Source: Arthrobacter alpinus
GTDB lineage: Bacteria > Actinomycetota > Actinomycetes > Actinomycetales > Micrococcaceae
NCBI RefSeq assembly: GCF_900105965.1
Contig: NZ_FNTV01000001.1
Span: 1,922,001-1,986,000 of the forward strand
Direction of reading: 5' to 3'
DNA length: 64,000 nucleotides
Both the position numbers and the translations under genes were made by a program. Below the pieces are notes generated by a model, which was not told the DNA's origin, made no database searches, and saw nothing but the letters and a program-made list of their open reading frames with translations. Positions 17,350 through 26,753 of this stretch are shown here, piece after piece; position 1 is the first letter of the stretch; each line of letters opens with the position of its first letter.

Positions 17350-17391
17350 AAATTGTCTCCGGTCTACAACGAGACCGGAGACAATTTTTTG
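17350..17391. terminator. intrinsic terminator after the second tRNA-Asn
   Basis: A 14-bp stem (AATTGTCTCCGGTC and its complement) with a short loop lies between the two tRNA-Asn genes. The T-run is better on the plus strand (six T) than on the minus strand (UUUAUU), so termination may be partial and some transcripts may carry both tRNAs. Confidence 0.8.
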
Positions 17392-17398
17392 CCTTTGG

Positions 17399-17471
17399 CT
17401 CCCCCACCTGGACTTGAACCAGGAACCTTTCGATTAACAGTCGAACGCTCTGCCAATTGAGCTATAGGGGA
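17399..17471 (-). tRNA. tRNA-Asn (GUU), copy 2
   Basis: Same 73 bases as copy 1, with anticodon GTT and without an encoded CCA. It lies 62 bases beyond the stop of dnaG on the same strand and may be read from its own promoter or by read-through from dnaG. Confidence 0.96.
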
Positions 17472-17532
17472 TCGTGCAGGAACAACAATAACAAAGGCTT
17501 GGCCCTTTGTGAAATCGAGTGTCCCTGTGGCG

Positions 17533-19505
17533 CTACTGGTCTCCGCGAAGCTGCCGGCGGGCCGTTTCCAGCTCCATCAATTCCCTCTGTAGAAGTTGGT
17601 AACTCTCGGGGTCGACCAACGGATCCATGCGCTGCAGGGCCCCGAGCCGCTCTTCCTTCAGCCTGGTGATCTGCAGTTCGAAGAGCCTGTTTAGAATGTC
17701 CCGGCAGTAACGCGTGAGCGTGTCCTCACCGGTTGCTGGAAGAGGGCTCAGTGCCAGCTCTGCGACCAGTGACTCCAGCTCAGGTGGAACATTCGCACGA
17801 ACCGCCTCCAGCCACTGGGAGGAGGCCACCTGCGACTCCCCCGCCAGGCCAAGACCTTGCTGCAGTGCCTTGTAGGCAGGAATCACAAACTCCGTCGCGG
17901 CAAAATGCTGCCAGTTTCCGGCTGTCAAGATCCCCGGATGCTGCAGCACAACCTCCAGTGCTTCCCGCTCCATCCGTCCTTGGGGATCTCGCGGGTCGGG
18001 GCGCGCAATGGTTGGTCGAGCCTCAGCCTGTGGCATGGCGTCATTCTGGGCCTGCTCGTGCTGCGGTGCACGCTGAGACCCACCCTGCGGCGCGCCTTGG
18101 CTGCTTCCCTGTTGATGCCCGACGGCGGGAGTCGCCTGCCCGTGGCCGGCCCCCTTGGTTTCGGGTTGGTTGTGCAACCTGCGCTCCGCTGTCTTGACGG
18201 CCTTCAGGACCTCATTGGGATCGGCCATCCCCAACCACCCGGCCAGCTCTTGGCTGTAGCCCATCCTGGTGGATCCGTCACGAATGGCGGCCACCACGGG
18301 AGCGGAGGCGCGCAGTCCGCTCACTCTTCCCTCCACGGTGCTCAAATCAAATTTGGCCAGTGTGGAGCGAATGGCGAATTCGAAGAGCGGGCGCCGCGAT
18401 CTGATGAGCCCATGAACGGCCTCATCGCCCTTGCGTTGGCGAAGTTCGCAGGGGTCAGCGCCGGATGGTTCAACGGCAACATAAGTCTGTGCCGTGAAGC
18501 GCTGGTCTTCATCGAAAGCCTTCAATGCAGCCTTCTGCCCGGCCGCGTCGCCGTCGAAGGTGAACACCACTTCCCCGCCGCTGCCGTCATCGGAGAGCAA
18601 CCGGCGCGCCACCTTGATGTGCTCTGCGCCAAAGGCTGTTCCACAGGTTGCCACGGCCGTGTCCACACCAGCCAAATGGCAGGCCATCACGTCGGTGTAG
18701 CCCTCAACAACCACCAACTGGCGTTTGGAGGCAATATTGCGTTTGGCCAGGTCAATTCCGTACAGGACCTGGGATTTTTTGTAGAGCGTTGTCTCCGGGG
18801 TGTTGAGATATTTGGGTCCCTGATCATCCTCAAACAGTTTCCGGGCACCAAAGCCTACGGTGTCCCCGGCAATATCCCGGATGGGCCAGATGAGCCGGCC
18901 GCGGAAACGGTCATAAATGCCACGGTTGCCCTCGGAAAACATTCCGGTCAGCTTCAATTCATCCTGGGTGAAGCCTTTGCCCGTCAGGTGCTTCAGCAAG
19001 GCATCCCAGCCCTGGGGGCGAAGCCCACACCAAAACGCTCGGAAGCCTCGCGGTCAAAGCCGCGTTCGCTGAGAAACTGTCGTCCCGTGGCGGCAGCCGG
19101 GGTGAGCAACTGCTCGCGGAAGAACTCCCCGGCGATCTTGTGTGCGTCCAGGAGGCGTTGACGGCGGCCGATGTCTTCCCGGCGCGGGCCGGTGCCACCA
19201 TCCTCATAGCGCAATTCATATCCAATGCGCCCGGCAAGTTTCTCCACGGCTTCGGAAAATGAAATGTGGTCCATTTTCTGAATGAAGGAAATAACATCGC
19301 CGCTTTCCTGGCAGCCAAAACAATGGAAATATCCCATTTGTGGGCGCACGTGGAATGAGGGGCTGCGCTCATCATGAAAAGGGCACAATCCCTTGAATGA
19401 TCCAATTCCCGCCGATTTCAAGGTGACGTAGGCGTCAACAATTTCCTTGAGGTCGGTGCGCGTTCGCACTTCATCAATATCTTCACGTTTAATCAACCCA
19501 GCCAC
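17533..19505 (-). pseudogene. dnaG: dnaG, DNA primase, interrupted by a one-base frameshift
   Basis: DnaG makes RNA primers for replication. Residues 1-165 are read from the start at 19505 and contain the CHC2 zinc finger (CPFH ... CFGC). The frame then stops (TGA near 18993). The rest continues in another frame: TOPRIM domain with VVVEGYTDVMA and FTFDGDAAG, then the C-terminal helicase-binding part. The break falls in a run of five G on the plus strand (19014-19018). Restoring one base gives FAPQGWDALLKHL, the family sequence, and a 657-residue product of normal size. Since the gene is essential, a sequencing error or programmed frameshift is more likely than real loss. It follows dgt on the same strand, as usual. 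Confidence 0.93.
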
Positions 19506-19707
19506 ACTTTCAGTTTACGGGAGATTCCCCCGGGCAGGGGCCGCCCACTTGCGCCTGTGGACAGCCCGCTGGTGGCAGGAATCACCACGCTGACGGCCGG
19601 TGTGCCACCTTTGCCGCAGATAGAATTAACTGGCCCCCAACGGCGCGGACTTCGGGTCGGATGACACCCGAAAATCACTCTTCACGCCTCTTCCAGGGAG
19701 CCCCACC

Positions 19708-20043
19708 TTGTTCCACGCCACACGCCATAGTGTCGGATCAGACATTCTTCTGGCACGTCACGGCAGCGCCATCTCTTCCCTTCGGCTTGACCGCTCTCGC
19801 GGCCAGGTCGTGGCACGGCTCACCGACGGATCGTTCGACACCGCTCCCAATCTGATCGATCCCGCTCTGCAGATGCCGGGCCGCCATGACGACGACACCA
19901 AGGTGGTTGCGATCGCCGTTGCCGCGGCCGTTGGCCTCTCGGTACTCCTCACATCAGTAATCGCGGTTGTCTACTCAGTGGCCACACCCGATCAGCTCGA
20001 TAGCATCACGACCATGATGGCCGGATACACGCCCGCTCTGTAA
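19708..20043 (+). CDS. hypothetical small membrane protein
   Basis: An 111-residue frame beginning at a TTG with AGGGAG eight bases upstream. The N-terminal half is soluble (repeated Arg/Asp/Ser). One clear transmembrane helix lies near residues 66-90 (VVAIAVAAAVGLSVLLTSVI), followed by a short tail. No recognised domain. It lies divergent from dnaG and ends nine bases before the stop of the convergent dgt gene. The ribosome site and the single helix support it as a real gene; otherwise evidence is limited. Confidence 0.5.
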   Translation: MFHATRHSVGSDILLARHGSAISSLRLDRSRGQVVARLTDGSFDTAPNLIDPALQMPGRHDDDTKVVAIAVAAAVGLSVLLTSVIAVVYSVATPDQLDSITTMMAGYTPAL

Positions 20044-20051
20044 CGTTCCCG

Positions 20052-21326
20052 CTAGAGGAGTGTCCGTTCCATCCCCACGAGGCGCTCATGCAGCGCAAGT
20101 GCCGAAACATCTGTCAGTGAAGCGATCTGGTCGATAACCACCCGCAGCCGGGCGTCGTCGTCGTTTGCATCCCGCCAATCGGCAGCAAACATGGTCTCAA
20201 GATGGGCGTCGCCGCTCGCGCTGAGAACCGCTACAAGCTCGCTAAGGATGTCCTGCTGGCGCTGATAAATGGGCTGGCGATGGTCTGTTGTCATGACGAA
20301 GGTTGTGGCAAGTCCCTTCATGACGGCAATTTCCAACAGGGTTTCGTGAGGCACAACGACGTCGGCCGCGTATCGTGCCAAACGGTCGGTCCCGTAGATG
20401 GCCCGCGTGGCGCCGACTGCACTCTGGCAGAAGCGGCCGATCAGCTGGCTCGTCATGTCCTTCAGCGCCGCCATGGAGCGCCGGCTGCCGTCGGCGTGCC
20501 GAACCCACACGTTGGTGGCCTCCAACCGGCGAAGCGCCGCATCGATTTCTGCCGTATCCACGGCGGGCAGGTACCACTGCTGGGTGTATCCCAAAACGCG
20601 GTTCCGCTGGTCCTGATTGGACAGCCACTTTAGCTGCACGTGCCCGGCGACAATGGCATCCTCCACGTCATGGACGGAGTAGGAGATGTCGTCCGCCAGG
20701 TCCATGACCTGGGCTTCAATGCAGCTCTTGCCTTCCGGAGCGCCCCGGCGTAGCCATTCAAAAACCGGGAGATCGTCGGCATAGGCGCCAAACTTGCTGG
20801 TTCGCAGCCCGCCAATCAGGGGCGCGTCCTGGGCAAGCCAGGGGTATTTTGCGGAGGCGTCCAGTGAGGCACGGGTCAGATTCAGGCCGGCCGAACCGCC
20901 GTCGGCCGTGAAAACTTTTGACTCGAGGCGCGTCAACAGGCGCAGCGTCTGGGCATTGCCTTCGAATCCGCCAATGTCATGGGAGAGCTCGTTGAGCATC
21001 GATTCGCCATTGTGGCCAAAGGGCGGGTGGCCGAGATCGTGCGCCAAGCAGGCCGTGTCAACAACGTCGGGATCGCAACCGAGGGTTCGTCCCAGTTCGC
21101 GGCCAATCTGGGCCACTTCAAGGCTGTGGGTCAGGCGGGTGCGGACAAAGTCATCCGTGTCAGGAGCAACAACCTGGGTCTTGGCACCGAGACGGCGCAA
21201 CGCCGACGAGTGCAGCACCCGGGCCCTGTCGCGTTCAAACACCGTGCGGAAGCTGGTTTTTGGAGCCTCCTGAACCCAGCGCTGTTGATCGTGGGGCAAG
21301 TACACTGGCTGCGAATCGGAGGACAT
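20052..21326 (-). CDS. dgt: deoxyguanosinetriphosphate triphosphohydrolase-like protein
   Basis: An HD-domain phosphohydrolase that cleaves dNTPs to deoxynucleoside and triphosphate. The 424-residue product has RARVLHSSALRRLGAKTQV near the N-terminus, the metal-ligand motifs TRLTHSLEVAQI and CLAHDLGHPPFGHNGE (HD pair), and a later DLADDISYSVHDVEDA segment, all typical of the dGTPase family. The ATG at 21326 gives the usual N-terminus; the frame extends to 21407 without better support. Gene order dusB-dgt-dnaG on one strand is conserved in actinobacteria. Whether it prefers dGTP is not evident from sequence. Confidence 0.93.
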   Translation of the reverse strand: MSSDSQPVYLPHDQQRWVQEAPKTSFRTVFERDRARVLHSSALRRLGAKTQVVAPDTDDFVRTRLTHSLEVAQIGRELGRTLGCDPDVVDTACLAHDLGHPPFGHNGESMLNELSHDIGGFEGNAQTLRLLTRLESKVFTADGGSAGLNLTRASLDASAKYPWLAQDAPLIGGLRTSKFGAYADDLPVFEWLRRGAPEGKSCIEAQVMDLADDISYSVHDVEDAIVAGHVQLKWLSNQDQRNRVLGYTQQWYLPAVDTAEIDAALRRLEATNVWVRHADGSRRSMAALKDMTSQLIGRFCQSAVGATRAIYGTDRLARYAADVVVPHETLLEIAVMKGLATTFVMTTDHRQPIYQRQQDILSELVAVLSASGDAHLETMFAADWRDANDDDARLRVVIDQIASLTDVSALALHERLVGMERTLL

Positions 21327-21396
21327 ATCCCTAAGTTTAGGGCCAACGGGAGTTAGCTCAGGGACGTTGTGCACAGGTCTCAGATTCACCGAACTT

Positions 21397-21466
21397 ATAC
21401 GCATCACTTACGGCCAGTCCTGCGTTGGGACACACCTACGTGGAACTGGCCACGAGTGATGCGTAT
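21397..21466. repeat. long imperfect inverted repeat between dusB and dgt
   Basis: Two 22-base arms (ATACGCATCACT + TACG + GCCAGT and its partner) pair with 12 perfect outer and 6 perfect inner base pairs, separated by a 4-base mismatch region, around a 26-base loop. It lies just after the dusB stop on the minus strand and 71 bases before the chosen dgt start. There is no T-run, so it may be an attenuator, RNA processing site or operator pair. Confidence 0.6.
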
Positions 21467-21486
21467 GTGTTCACCGCCGTCGGGGC

Positions 21487-22668
21487 TTATCCGCCGGAGA
21501 CGTCCAGCTCGGCGCCGACCAGTTCAACCTTTTGGGAGCCACTGAGCGTCCGGGCATCCAGCCAACCGGCAGGCAGCGCGGTGCGCTTGGGGGTGCCGGC
21601 GCGGCCACGGGGACCCTCGGCGTCGACGCCCGGGTAGCCCTCGGAGGCGTCCAGCTGATCGAGCAGTTCGCGCAGGACTTCCAATGTGGGAACTGTGGAG
21701 AGCTTGGCACGGAGTTCCCCGCCCACCACATACCCCTTGAAGTACCAGGCCATGTGCTTGCGGATGTCGCGCAGGGCCTTGTTTTCGTCGTCGAAAGTGT
21801 CAACCAGCAGCTCCGCGTGACGGTAAACGGCGGCGGAAACCTCGGCCATGCCGGGCTTGTGGCGGGCATCGCTGCCTTCAAAAGCGTTCATCAGATCTCC
21901 GAAGAGCCACGGACGTCCCTGGCAGCCGCGGCCAACGACCACACCGTCAACACCGGTCTGGCGGACCATGGCAATGGCGTCCTCGGCACTCCAGATGTCG
22001 CCGTTGCCCAAGACCGGCACATCGGGCAATGCTTCACGGAGGCGGGCGATGGCGTCCCAATCTGCCTTGCCCGAATAGAACTGGTTGGCCGTGCGGCCGT
22101 GCAGCGCAACCGCGGCAACTCCGGCGTCGCGGGCAATGCGGCCGGCTTCAAGATAGGTCAGGTGGTCCTCGTCGATACCCTTGCGCATCTTGATGGTCAG
22201 CGGCAGGCCGCCCTTGGACGCCTCGCGGACGGCAGTCTGCACAATCGAGGTGAACAGGTCCAGCTTCCACGGCAGGGCAGCGCCACCACCACGGCGAGTC
22301 ACCTTGGCCACGGGGCAGCCGAAGTTCAGGTCGATGTGATCCGCGTGGTCTTCCTCGACCAGCATGCGCACGGCCTTCCCCACGGTTTCCGGGTCGACGC
22401 CGTACAGCTGGACGGAACGGATCTTCTCGTCCTCGTCATGGCTGATCAGGCGCATGGACTCCGGGGTGCGCTCCACCAAGGCGCGGGAGGTCACCATCTC
22501 GGAGACAAAGACACCACCACCGTGTTCACGGCAGAGCCTGCGGAACGCGGTGTTGGTAATTCCGGCCATGGGGGCAAGCACCACGGGAGTTTCCACGGTG
22601 ATGTTGCCCAGCTTCAGGGGCGGGAGGTCCAGTTTGGTGTCGCTGGTGGGGATGTCGGTAAGAGTCAC
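21487..22668 (-). CDS. dusB: tRNA-dihydrouridine synthase
   Basis: An FMN-dependent enzyme reducing specific uridines in the tRNA D-loop to dihydrouridine. The 393-residue product has a TIM-barrel catalytic domain. Features are VVLAPMAGITNTAFRRLCRE (FMN binding), NFGCPVAKVTRRGGGAALP containing the catalytic Cys, the phosphate site VLGNGDIWSAEDA, and GVVVGRGCQGRPWLF, followed by a helical tRNA-binding domain. Starts at GTG. First gene of the dusB-dgt-dnaG group, separated from dgt by a long inverted repeat. Confidence 0.94.
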   Translation of the reverse strand: MTLTDIPTSDTKLDLPPLKLGNITVETPVVLAPMAGITNTAFRRLCREHGGGVFVSEMVTSRALVERTPESMRLISHDEDEKIRSVQLYGVDPETVGKAVRMLVEEDHADHIDLNFGCPVAKVTRRGGGAALPWKLDLFTSIVQTAVREASKGGLPLTIKMRKGIDEDHLTYLEAGRIARDAGVAAVALHGRTANQFYSGKADWDAIARLREALPDVPVLGNGDIWSAEDAIAMVRQTGVDGVVVGRGCQGRPWLFGDLMNAFEGSDARHKPGMAEVSAAVYRHAELLVDTFDDENKALRDIRKHMAWYFKGYVVGGELRAKLSTVPTLEVLRELLDQLDASEGYPGVDAEGPRGRAGTPKRTALPAGWLDARTLSGSQKVELVGAELDVSGG

Positions 22669-22847
22669 CTGACAATTCTCTCAAATCCCGCCAAATTAAG
22701 CGCCCGCCCTCCCACGCGAGACAGACCACTGCCGGGCACTCCGCCCTCACACGCCGCAGTTTGGGTGCTCTCACGCTCAGCAACGTGAACAAGCTCACGG
22801 CCGAGGAGCGGTCTGGAGCAGACCAAGCGAACCCAAAATGTTGCTAG

Positions 22848-22861
22848 ACTGACTGGTCAGT
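22848..22861. promoter_or_regulatory. TetR-type operator of the ATPase-YhgE-TetR operon
   Basis: ACTGACTGGTCAGT has perfect 6-bp arms around a 2-base centre and lies 81 bases before the ATPase GTG, in the probable core promoter (TTGCTA at 22841, TACAAA at 22861). The last gene of the operon encodes a TetR regulator, so autoregulation at this site is likely. Confidence 0.6.
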
Positions 22862-22942
22862 ACAAAGAATTGAAAATGGCAGCCGGGTTTGACGGAGATG
22901 GCTCCGCGGATCCGCCAGCCACTCCCGAGAAAAGGAACCACC

Positions 22943-23692
22943 GTGCAGATTCATGCCACCAACCTTGGGCTGTCAGCGGGCCGCGGCCCTGTTTACGGTC
23001 CACTAACTTTTGAAGTGGACGGCGGCCTGAGCGTTTTGCGCGGCGACGCCGGAACCGGGCGCACCTCCCTGCTGCTCACCCTGGCCGGACGTATGAAGCA
23101 CGACGCCGGAACCCTCACAGTGGGCGGCCTGCCGCTCCCCCGCAACCTCCGCCCAGCCCAAAAGAAGGGCGCCATTGCCGGCTTTGCGGGCATTGACGAT
23201 CTCGAAGCGTCGGTCACCGTCGGCGCCGCACTGCGCGAACGCCGCGCCTGGTTGGCCCCGTGGTGGTCCATGGTGCACAAGTTCAACGACGAAGCCGTGG
23301 CCGAGGTGTGCGCACCCGTCTTTGGCGGGGAACCCATCCCCCGCGCCAACACGCTCATCTGGGACCTCAGCGACACCCAACAATTCCTGCTACGCATCAC
23401 ACTGGCCATGATGTCCAGCCCGAAGCTGCTGCTGGTCGATGACGTTGAACAAATCCGCAGCACCGAATCCCGCGCCGTTATCTGGGATCGCTTGGCATGG
23501 ATCGCCAGCGGAAGCACCAGCGTGGTCGTTTCGGCCTCGTCCCTGGATGAACGCCTGTGGGAGGAGCTGGATATCCAGCCGAACATCATCGACCTTGGCG
23601 CCCACACGGAAGCAGCTGAAGCCAGCGGCGCCGAAACGAACGAATCAACAGACACCGCACCGCTGCACCACTTGATCGAGGAGACCGTTTAA
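22943..23692 (+). CDS. ABC-type ATPase with degenerate catalytic motifs
   Basis: A 249-residue ABC ATP-binding protein. The Walker A is GDAGTGRTS, with Arg40 in place of the invariant Lys. The signature region reads LSDTQQ, Walker B ends LLLVDD (Asp167 instead of the catalytic Glu), and the switch His is Ser (VVVSASS). Such changes usually slow or abolish hydrolysis, so it may bind ATP without rapid turnover. The GTG at 22943 has AAGGA upstream; the frame extends further but without support. Its stop overlaps the YhgE/Pip start (TAATG), so the two are made together. It may energise or gate the membrane partner. Confidence 0.82.
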   Translation: MQIHATNLGLSAGRGPVYGPLTFEVDGGLSVLRGDAGTGRTSLLLTLAGRMKHDAGTLTVGGLPLPRNLRPAQKKGAIAGFAGIDDLEASVTVGAALRERRAWLAPWWSMVHKFNDEAVAEVCAPVFGGEPIPRANTLIWDLSDTQQFLLRITLAMMSSPKLLLVDDVEQIRSTESRAVIWDRLAWIASGSTSVVVSASSLDERLWEELDIQPNIIDLGAHTEAAEASGAETNESTDTAPLHHLIEETV

Positions 23693-26040
23693 TGTTTGCC
23701 TTTTTATCCTCCGGCACGGAGCTGAGCCGCTTCAAGCGCGGAAAGCTGCCCAAGATTGCGGTTGCCGTGATGCTGTTCATCCCGCTGATCTACGGCGCCC
23801 TTTACCTCTGGGCCTTCGAGGCGCCCGATCAGCACATGGACAACCTTCCAGTTGCCTTGGTCAATCAGGATACGGGTGCGGTGAACGACGGCACCGAGAT
23901 CAAGGCCGGCGACGAGCTGGCCACCAAGCTGCTGGACGGCATGGACCTGAAATGGGAACAGACCGACGCCGACACGGCAGCCAAGGGCGTGGAAGACGGC
24001 AAGTACTACTTCGCCATGACCATCCCCAAGGACTTCTCCGCCAGCGCCGTCTCGGTGGGAACCGACACACCCGTGCAAACCACCCTGGACGTCCAGTTCA
24101 ATGACGCCAACAGCTTCCTCTCCAGCGTGCTGGGCAAGCAGGCCATGGCCCAAGTGCGCGACGCCGTGTCCGAACAACTGGGTCAGCAGACCTCCTCTGC
24201 CCTGCTGGTTGGCCTGCACGACGCCGGCGACGGACTCCGTGCGGCAGCGGACGGATCCGCTCAGGTCACCGAAGGCATCGACAGCGCCAAGTCCGGCGCC
24301 GGCAAACTGGTAGTTGGCATGCAGGACCTCGCAGCTGGTTCCATCACCCTCAAAGACGGCGCGTACCAGCTGGCCGACGGGGCAACGAGCCTCTCCACAG
24401 GTGTTGACACTCTTGCGAGCGGCGCAGCAACCCTCAATGACGGAGCGTCTTCCTTGTCCACCGGCGCTGGTTCACTAGCCTCCGGTGTGGCCGAACTGAA
24501 CACCGGCGCCACCTCGCTGGCCGCCGGCAGCAGCACACTGGCAGCCGGCTCCTCGGAGCTGGCAACGGCACTTGCCAGCTCCATCCCGAACGCACAAAAA
24601 CTCGACAAGGGTGCCGCGTCGCTGTCCGCCAGCGCGGGCACACTGTCCGGAAGCGCCGCAACGATCTCGGGCTCCGCAAGCAAGCTTGCCACCAGCGCCG
24701 ACACGGTCGCGGCCGGAGCCAGCCAGGCCTCGGCCCAGCTGGCCGCGTTGATTGAATCCACCGAAAACCTGCCTGCCGGCACTCCGGCCAGCGCCTTGCT
24801 CGACAGCCTCAAGCAACTGCAACAGCAGGCCGCATCACCGTTGGCCGCCGGCGCAGGTCAGTTGGCCGCAGGAGCCCACCAACTTTCCACCGAGGGCACC
24901 ACGCCCCTTGCCGACGGCGCCGTCAAACTCGCCGCCGGGGCAGGCGAGGTTTCCACGGGAGTTTCACAACTGGCAGCCGGCGCCAACACGGCAGCCGACG
25001 GTGCCGGCAAGCTTTCCACGGGTGCCGCCGCCCTCAATGCGGGTGCGGCCACCTTGGCCCAAGGGACGCAGTCCGCTGCCACCGGATCAGCAGGTGTTGC
25101 CGCCGGCGCCGCCCAGCTTTCCGGCGGAGCAGCCCAACTCTCCACGGGCGCCAACTCAGCCAAGGAAGGTGCCGCAGCCTTGGCCACGGGTGCCGGAACA
25201 TTGAGCGGAGGCAGCTCCGATCTGGCCGACGGCACCGGAAAACTCCTTGACGGCGGTTCCGAACTGTCCAAGGGTGCCGACAAACTCGCTGTTGGAAGCC
25301 ATGAACTGACCACCAAGCTGAGCGACGGCGGCACGGCTGTGCCGAACGATTCCACGGAGCTGTTGGACCAGAAGTCACAGGTCATGGCTGCCCCCGTTGC
25401 CGTCAACCAGCAATGGTCCCATGAGTCCAAGAGCTTTGGTGAAGGCTTTGCCCCGTTCTTCATTGCCCTTGCCACCTTTGTCGGTGCGTTGATTTCCTGG
25501 CTGCTGCTCCGCGCCATGCCCACCCGTGCACTTGCTGCCGGCGCCAGCGGTCTGCGGACTGTCATGACGGGTCTGCTCCCGGCGCTGGCCATCGGTCTGG
25601 GTCAAGTTGTCATCATGATGGGCGTTCTGCTCTGGGGCCTGGACATGCAACCCGCCTATCCCCTGGCAATGGCGGCGTTCATTTATCTGACCACCGTGGC
25701 GTTCCTTGCGCTCCAGCAAATGTTCATCATTGTGCTCGGCACGGCCGCCGGGCGGGTCCTGAGCCTTGTGTTGTTGATGCTGCAGCTGAGCTCCTCCGGT
25801 GGAACCTACCCGGTGGAAACCACGCCTGGTTTCTTCCAGGCACTGCACCCGTACATGCCTGCCAGCTACGTGGTGAGTGGACTTCGGGAGTTGATGACTG
25901 GTGGAATAGACTCCCGGTTGTGGGCATCGGTGGCATTCCTTGCACTTCTCGCGATCGCTTCGGTGGCAGTGAGTGCCTTCAGTGCAGCTCGCCAACGCGT
26001 ATTCTCCATCAAGCGACTGCACCCGGAATTGGAGATGTAG
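23692..26040 (+). CDS. YhgE/Pip-domain membrane protein
   Basis: A 782-residue protein with one N-terminal helix (about residues 18-40, IAVAVMLFIPLIYGALYLWA), a long extracellular region and five or six C-terminal helices, the ABC-2-like YhgE/Pip layout also seen in EsaA-type type VII accessory proteins. Residues about 195-530 are repeats of roughly 7-15 residues with pattern L-x-x-G-A/S (LADGATSLSTGVDTLASGAA), predicted to form a long helical stalk. Family members are phage receptors, efflux components or secretion accessories. It lies between an ABC ATPase and a TetR gene, a common actinobacterial arrangement. The true substrate is unknown. Confidence 0.87.
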   Translation: MFAFLSSGTELSRFKRGKLPKIAVAVMLFIPLIYGALYLWAFEAPDQHMDNLPVALVNQDTGAVNDGTEIKAGDELATKLLDGMDLKWEQTDADTAAKGVEDGKYYFAMTIPKDFSASAVSVGTDTPVQTTLDVQFNDANSFLSSVLGKQAMAQVRDAVSEQLGQQTSSALLVGLHDAGDGLRAAADGSAQVTEGIDSAKSGAGKLVVGMQDLAAGSITLKDGAYQLADGATSLSTGVDTLASGAATLNDGASSLSTGAGSLASGVAELNTGATSLAAGSSTLAAGSSELATALASSIPNAQKLDKGAASLSASAGTLSGSAATISGSASKLATSADTVAAGASQASAQLAALIESTENLPAGTPASALLDSLKQLQQQAASPLAAGAGQLAAGAHQLSTEGTTPLADGAVKLAAGAGEVSTGVSQLAAGANTAADGAGKLSTGAAALNAGAATLAQGTQSAATGSAGVAAGAAQLSGGAAQLSTGANSAKEGAAALATGAGTLSGGSSDLADGTGKLLDGGSELSKGADKLAVGSHELTTKLSDGGTAVPNDSTELLDQKSQVMAAPVAVNQQWSHESKSFGEGFAPFFIALATFVGALISWLLLRAMPTRALAAGASGLRTVMTGLLPALAIGLGQVVIMMGVLLWGLDMQPAYPLAMAAFIYLTTVAFLALQQMFIIVLGTAAGRVLSLVLLMLQLSSSGGTYPVETTPGFFQALHPYMPASYVVSGLRELMTGGIDSRLWASVAFLALLAIASVAVSAFSAARQRVFSIKRLHPELEM

Positions 26041-26107
26041 GCCCCACGCCCATTTACCGTCTCCGCCGTCTACCCGCCTTGTTCTTCTAAAAACCTAAGG
26101 AAATCCA

Positions 26108-26680
26108 GTGCCCCGCATCTCCCCCACGAAGAAGGCAATCCTGGCCGCCGCACTGGAGCTCGGTGCCCTGAACGGTATATCCGGGACCACCATGGAACAA
26201 GTGGCGGAGCGGGCCGGCGTGGCCAAGGGCAGCGTTTACTACAACTTTTCCTCCAAGGACAAGCTGTTTGAGGAGCTGTTGACCACCGGGGTGAGCACGC
26301 TGGCCGAAACGCTCTCGCAAGCCCGGCAGTCGGCGGCAGGTTTCGCCGCCATCGAGGCCATGGTCACGGACATGCTGACCTTGATTGCCGAGAATCGGGC
26401 CTTGGCCAAGCTGATGGCATCGGAGATTTTCCGCACCGACAGGGCGTGGCAGGATGCGGTGCAGACCCTGCGCCGGGAAGCCATTAGTGAAATCGGCACC
26501 GCCTTGGCACCGCTCGTCCCGGCAGATACGTCAGAGCCCAACAGACTCCTGATGGCTGGCGGCATTTTCGGGGCAACCCTCATGGGCGGGCTTGAATGGT
26601 TGCTCTTCAGTCCGGAGACCGATGTTGCCGAGGTCTCGGCGGCGATCCTGTACACATTCTCCGGAAAACTCGCCGCGTAA
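26108..26680 (+). CDS. TetR/AcrR family transcriptional regulator
   Basis: A 190-residue repressor with the N-terminal helix-turn-helix (GTTMEQVAERAGVAKGSVYYNFSSKDKLF in outline, about residues 25-55) and a C-terminal ligand/dimer domain. The GTG start has AAGGAA upstream. It is the third gene of the ATPase-YhgE/Pip operon and probably represses it through the palindrome at 22848-22861. A structured repeat and a terminator follow. Confidence 0.9.
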   Translation: MPRISPTKKAILAAALELGALNGISGTTMEQVAERAGVAKGSVYYNFSSKDKLFEELLTTGVSTLAETLSQARQSAAGFAAIEAMVTDMLTLIAENRALAKLMASEIFRTDRAWQDAVQTLRREAISEIGTALAPLVPADTSEPNRLLMAGGIFGATLMGGLEWLLFSPETDVAEVSAAILYTFSGKLAA

Positions 26681-26695
26681 CTGGGCCGGGTGGTT

Positions 26696-26753
26696 GGGCC
26701 CACGCCAGCGAGGGCCCCGCTGCGAGCTTGCGAGCAGTGGGAGCGGGTGGGGA
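26696..26753 (+). repeat. dispersed intergenic repeat A, copy 1
   Basis: A 58-bp element starting GGGCCCAC and ending TGGGAGCGGGTGGGGA, with conserved GCGAGGGCCCCG in between. Two further copies are at 33032-33089 and 49049-49105, all in plus orientation. Here it lies 16 bases after the TetR stop, next to a terminator. It contains a CTGC/GCAG hairpin. Confidence 0.75.

Noticed and set aside
17204..17471. tRNA-Asn pair as an integration site with attached mobile element
   Set aside because: The two copies are complete, each with its own terminator, and no integrase or partial tRNA repeat is present.
17857..19161. 434-residue plus-strand frame across dnaG
   Set aside because: Antisense to the TOPRIM and C-terminal parts of primase; no recognisable motif or ribosome site.
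21532..22788. 418-residue plus-strand frame across dusB
   Set aside because: Antisense shadow of dusB; composition is His/Gly/Gln-rich without domain.
23704..25592. Repetitive frames on both strands within the YhgE/Pip gene
   Set aside because: They arise from the repeated stalk-coding sequence and are not separate genes or tandem-repeat loci.
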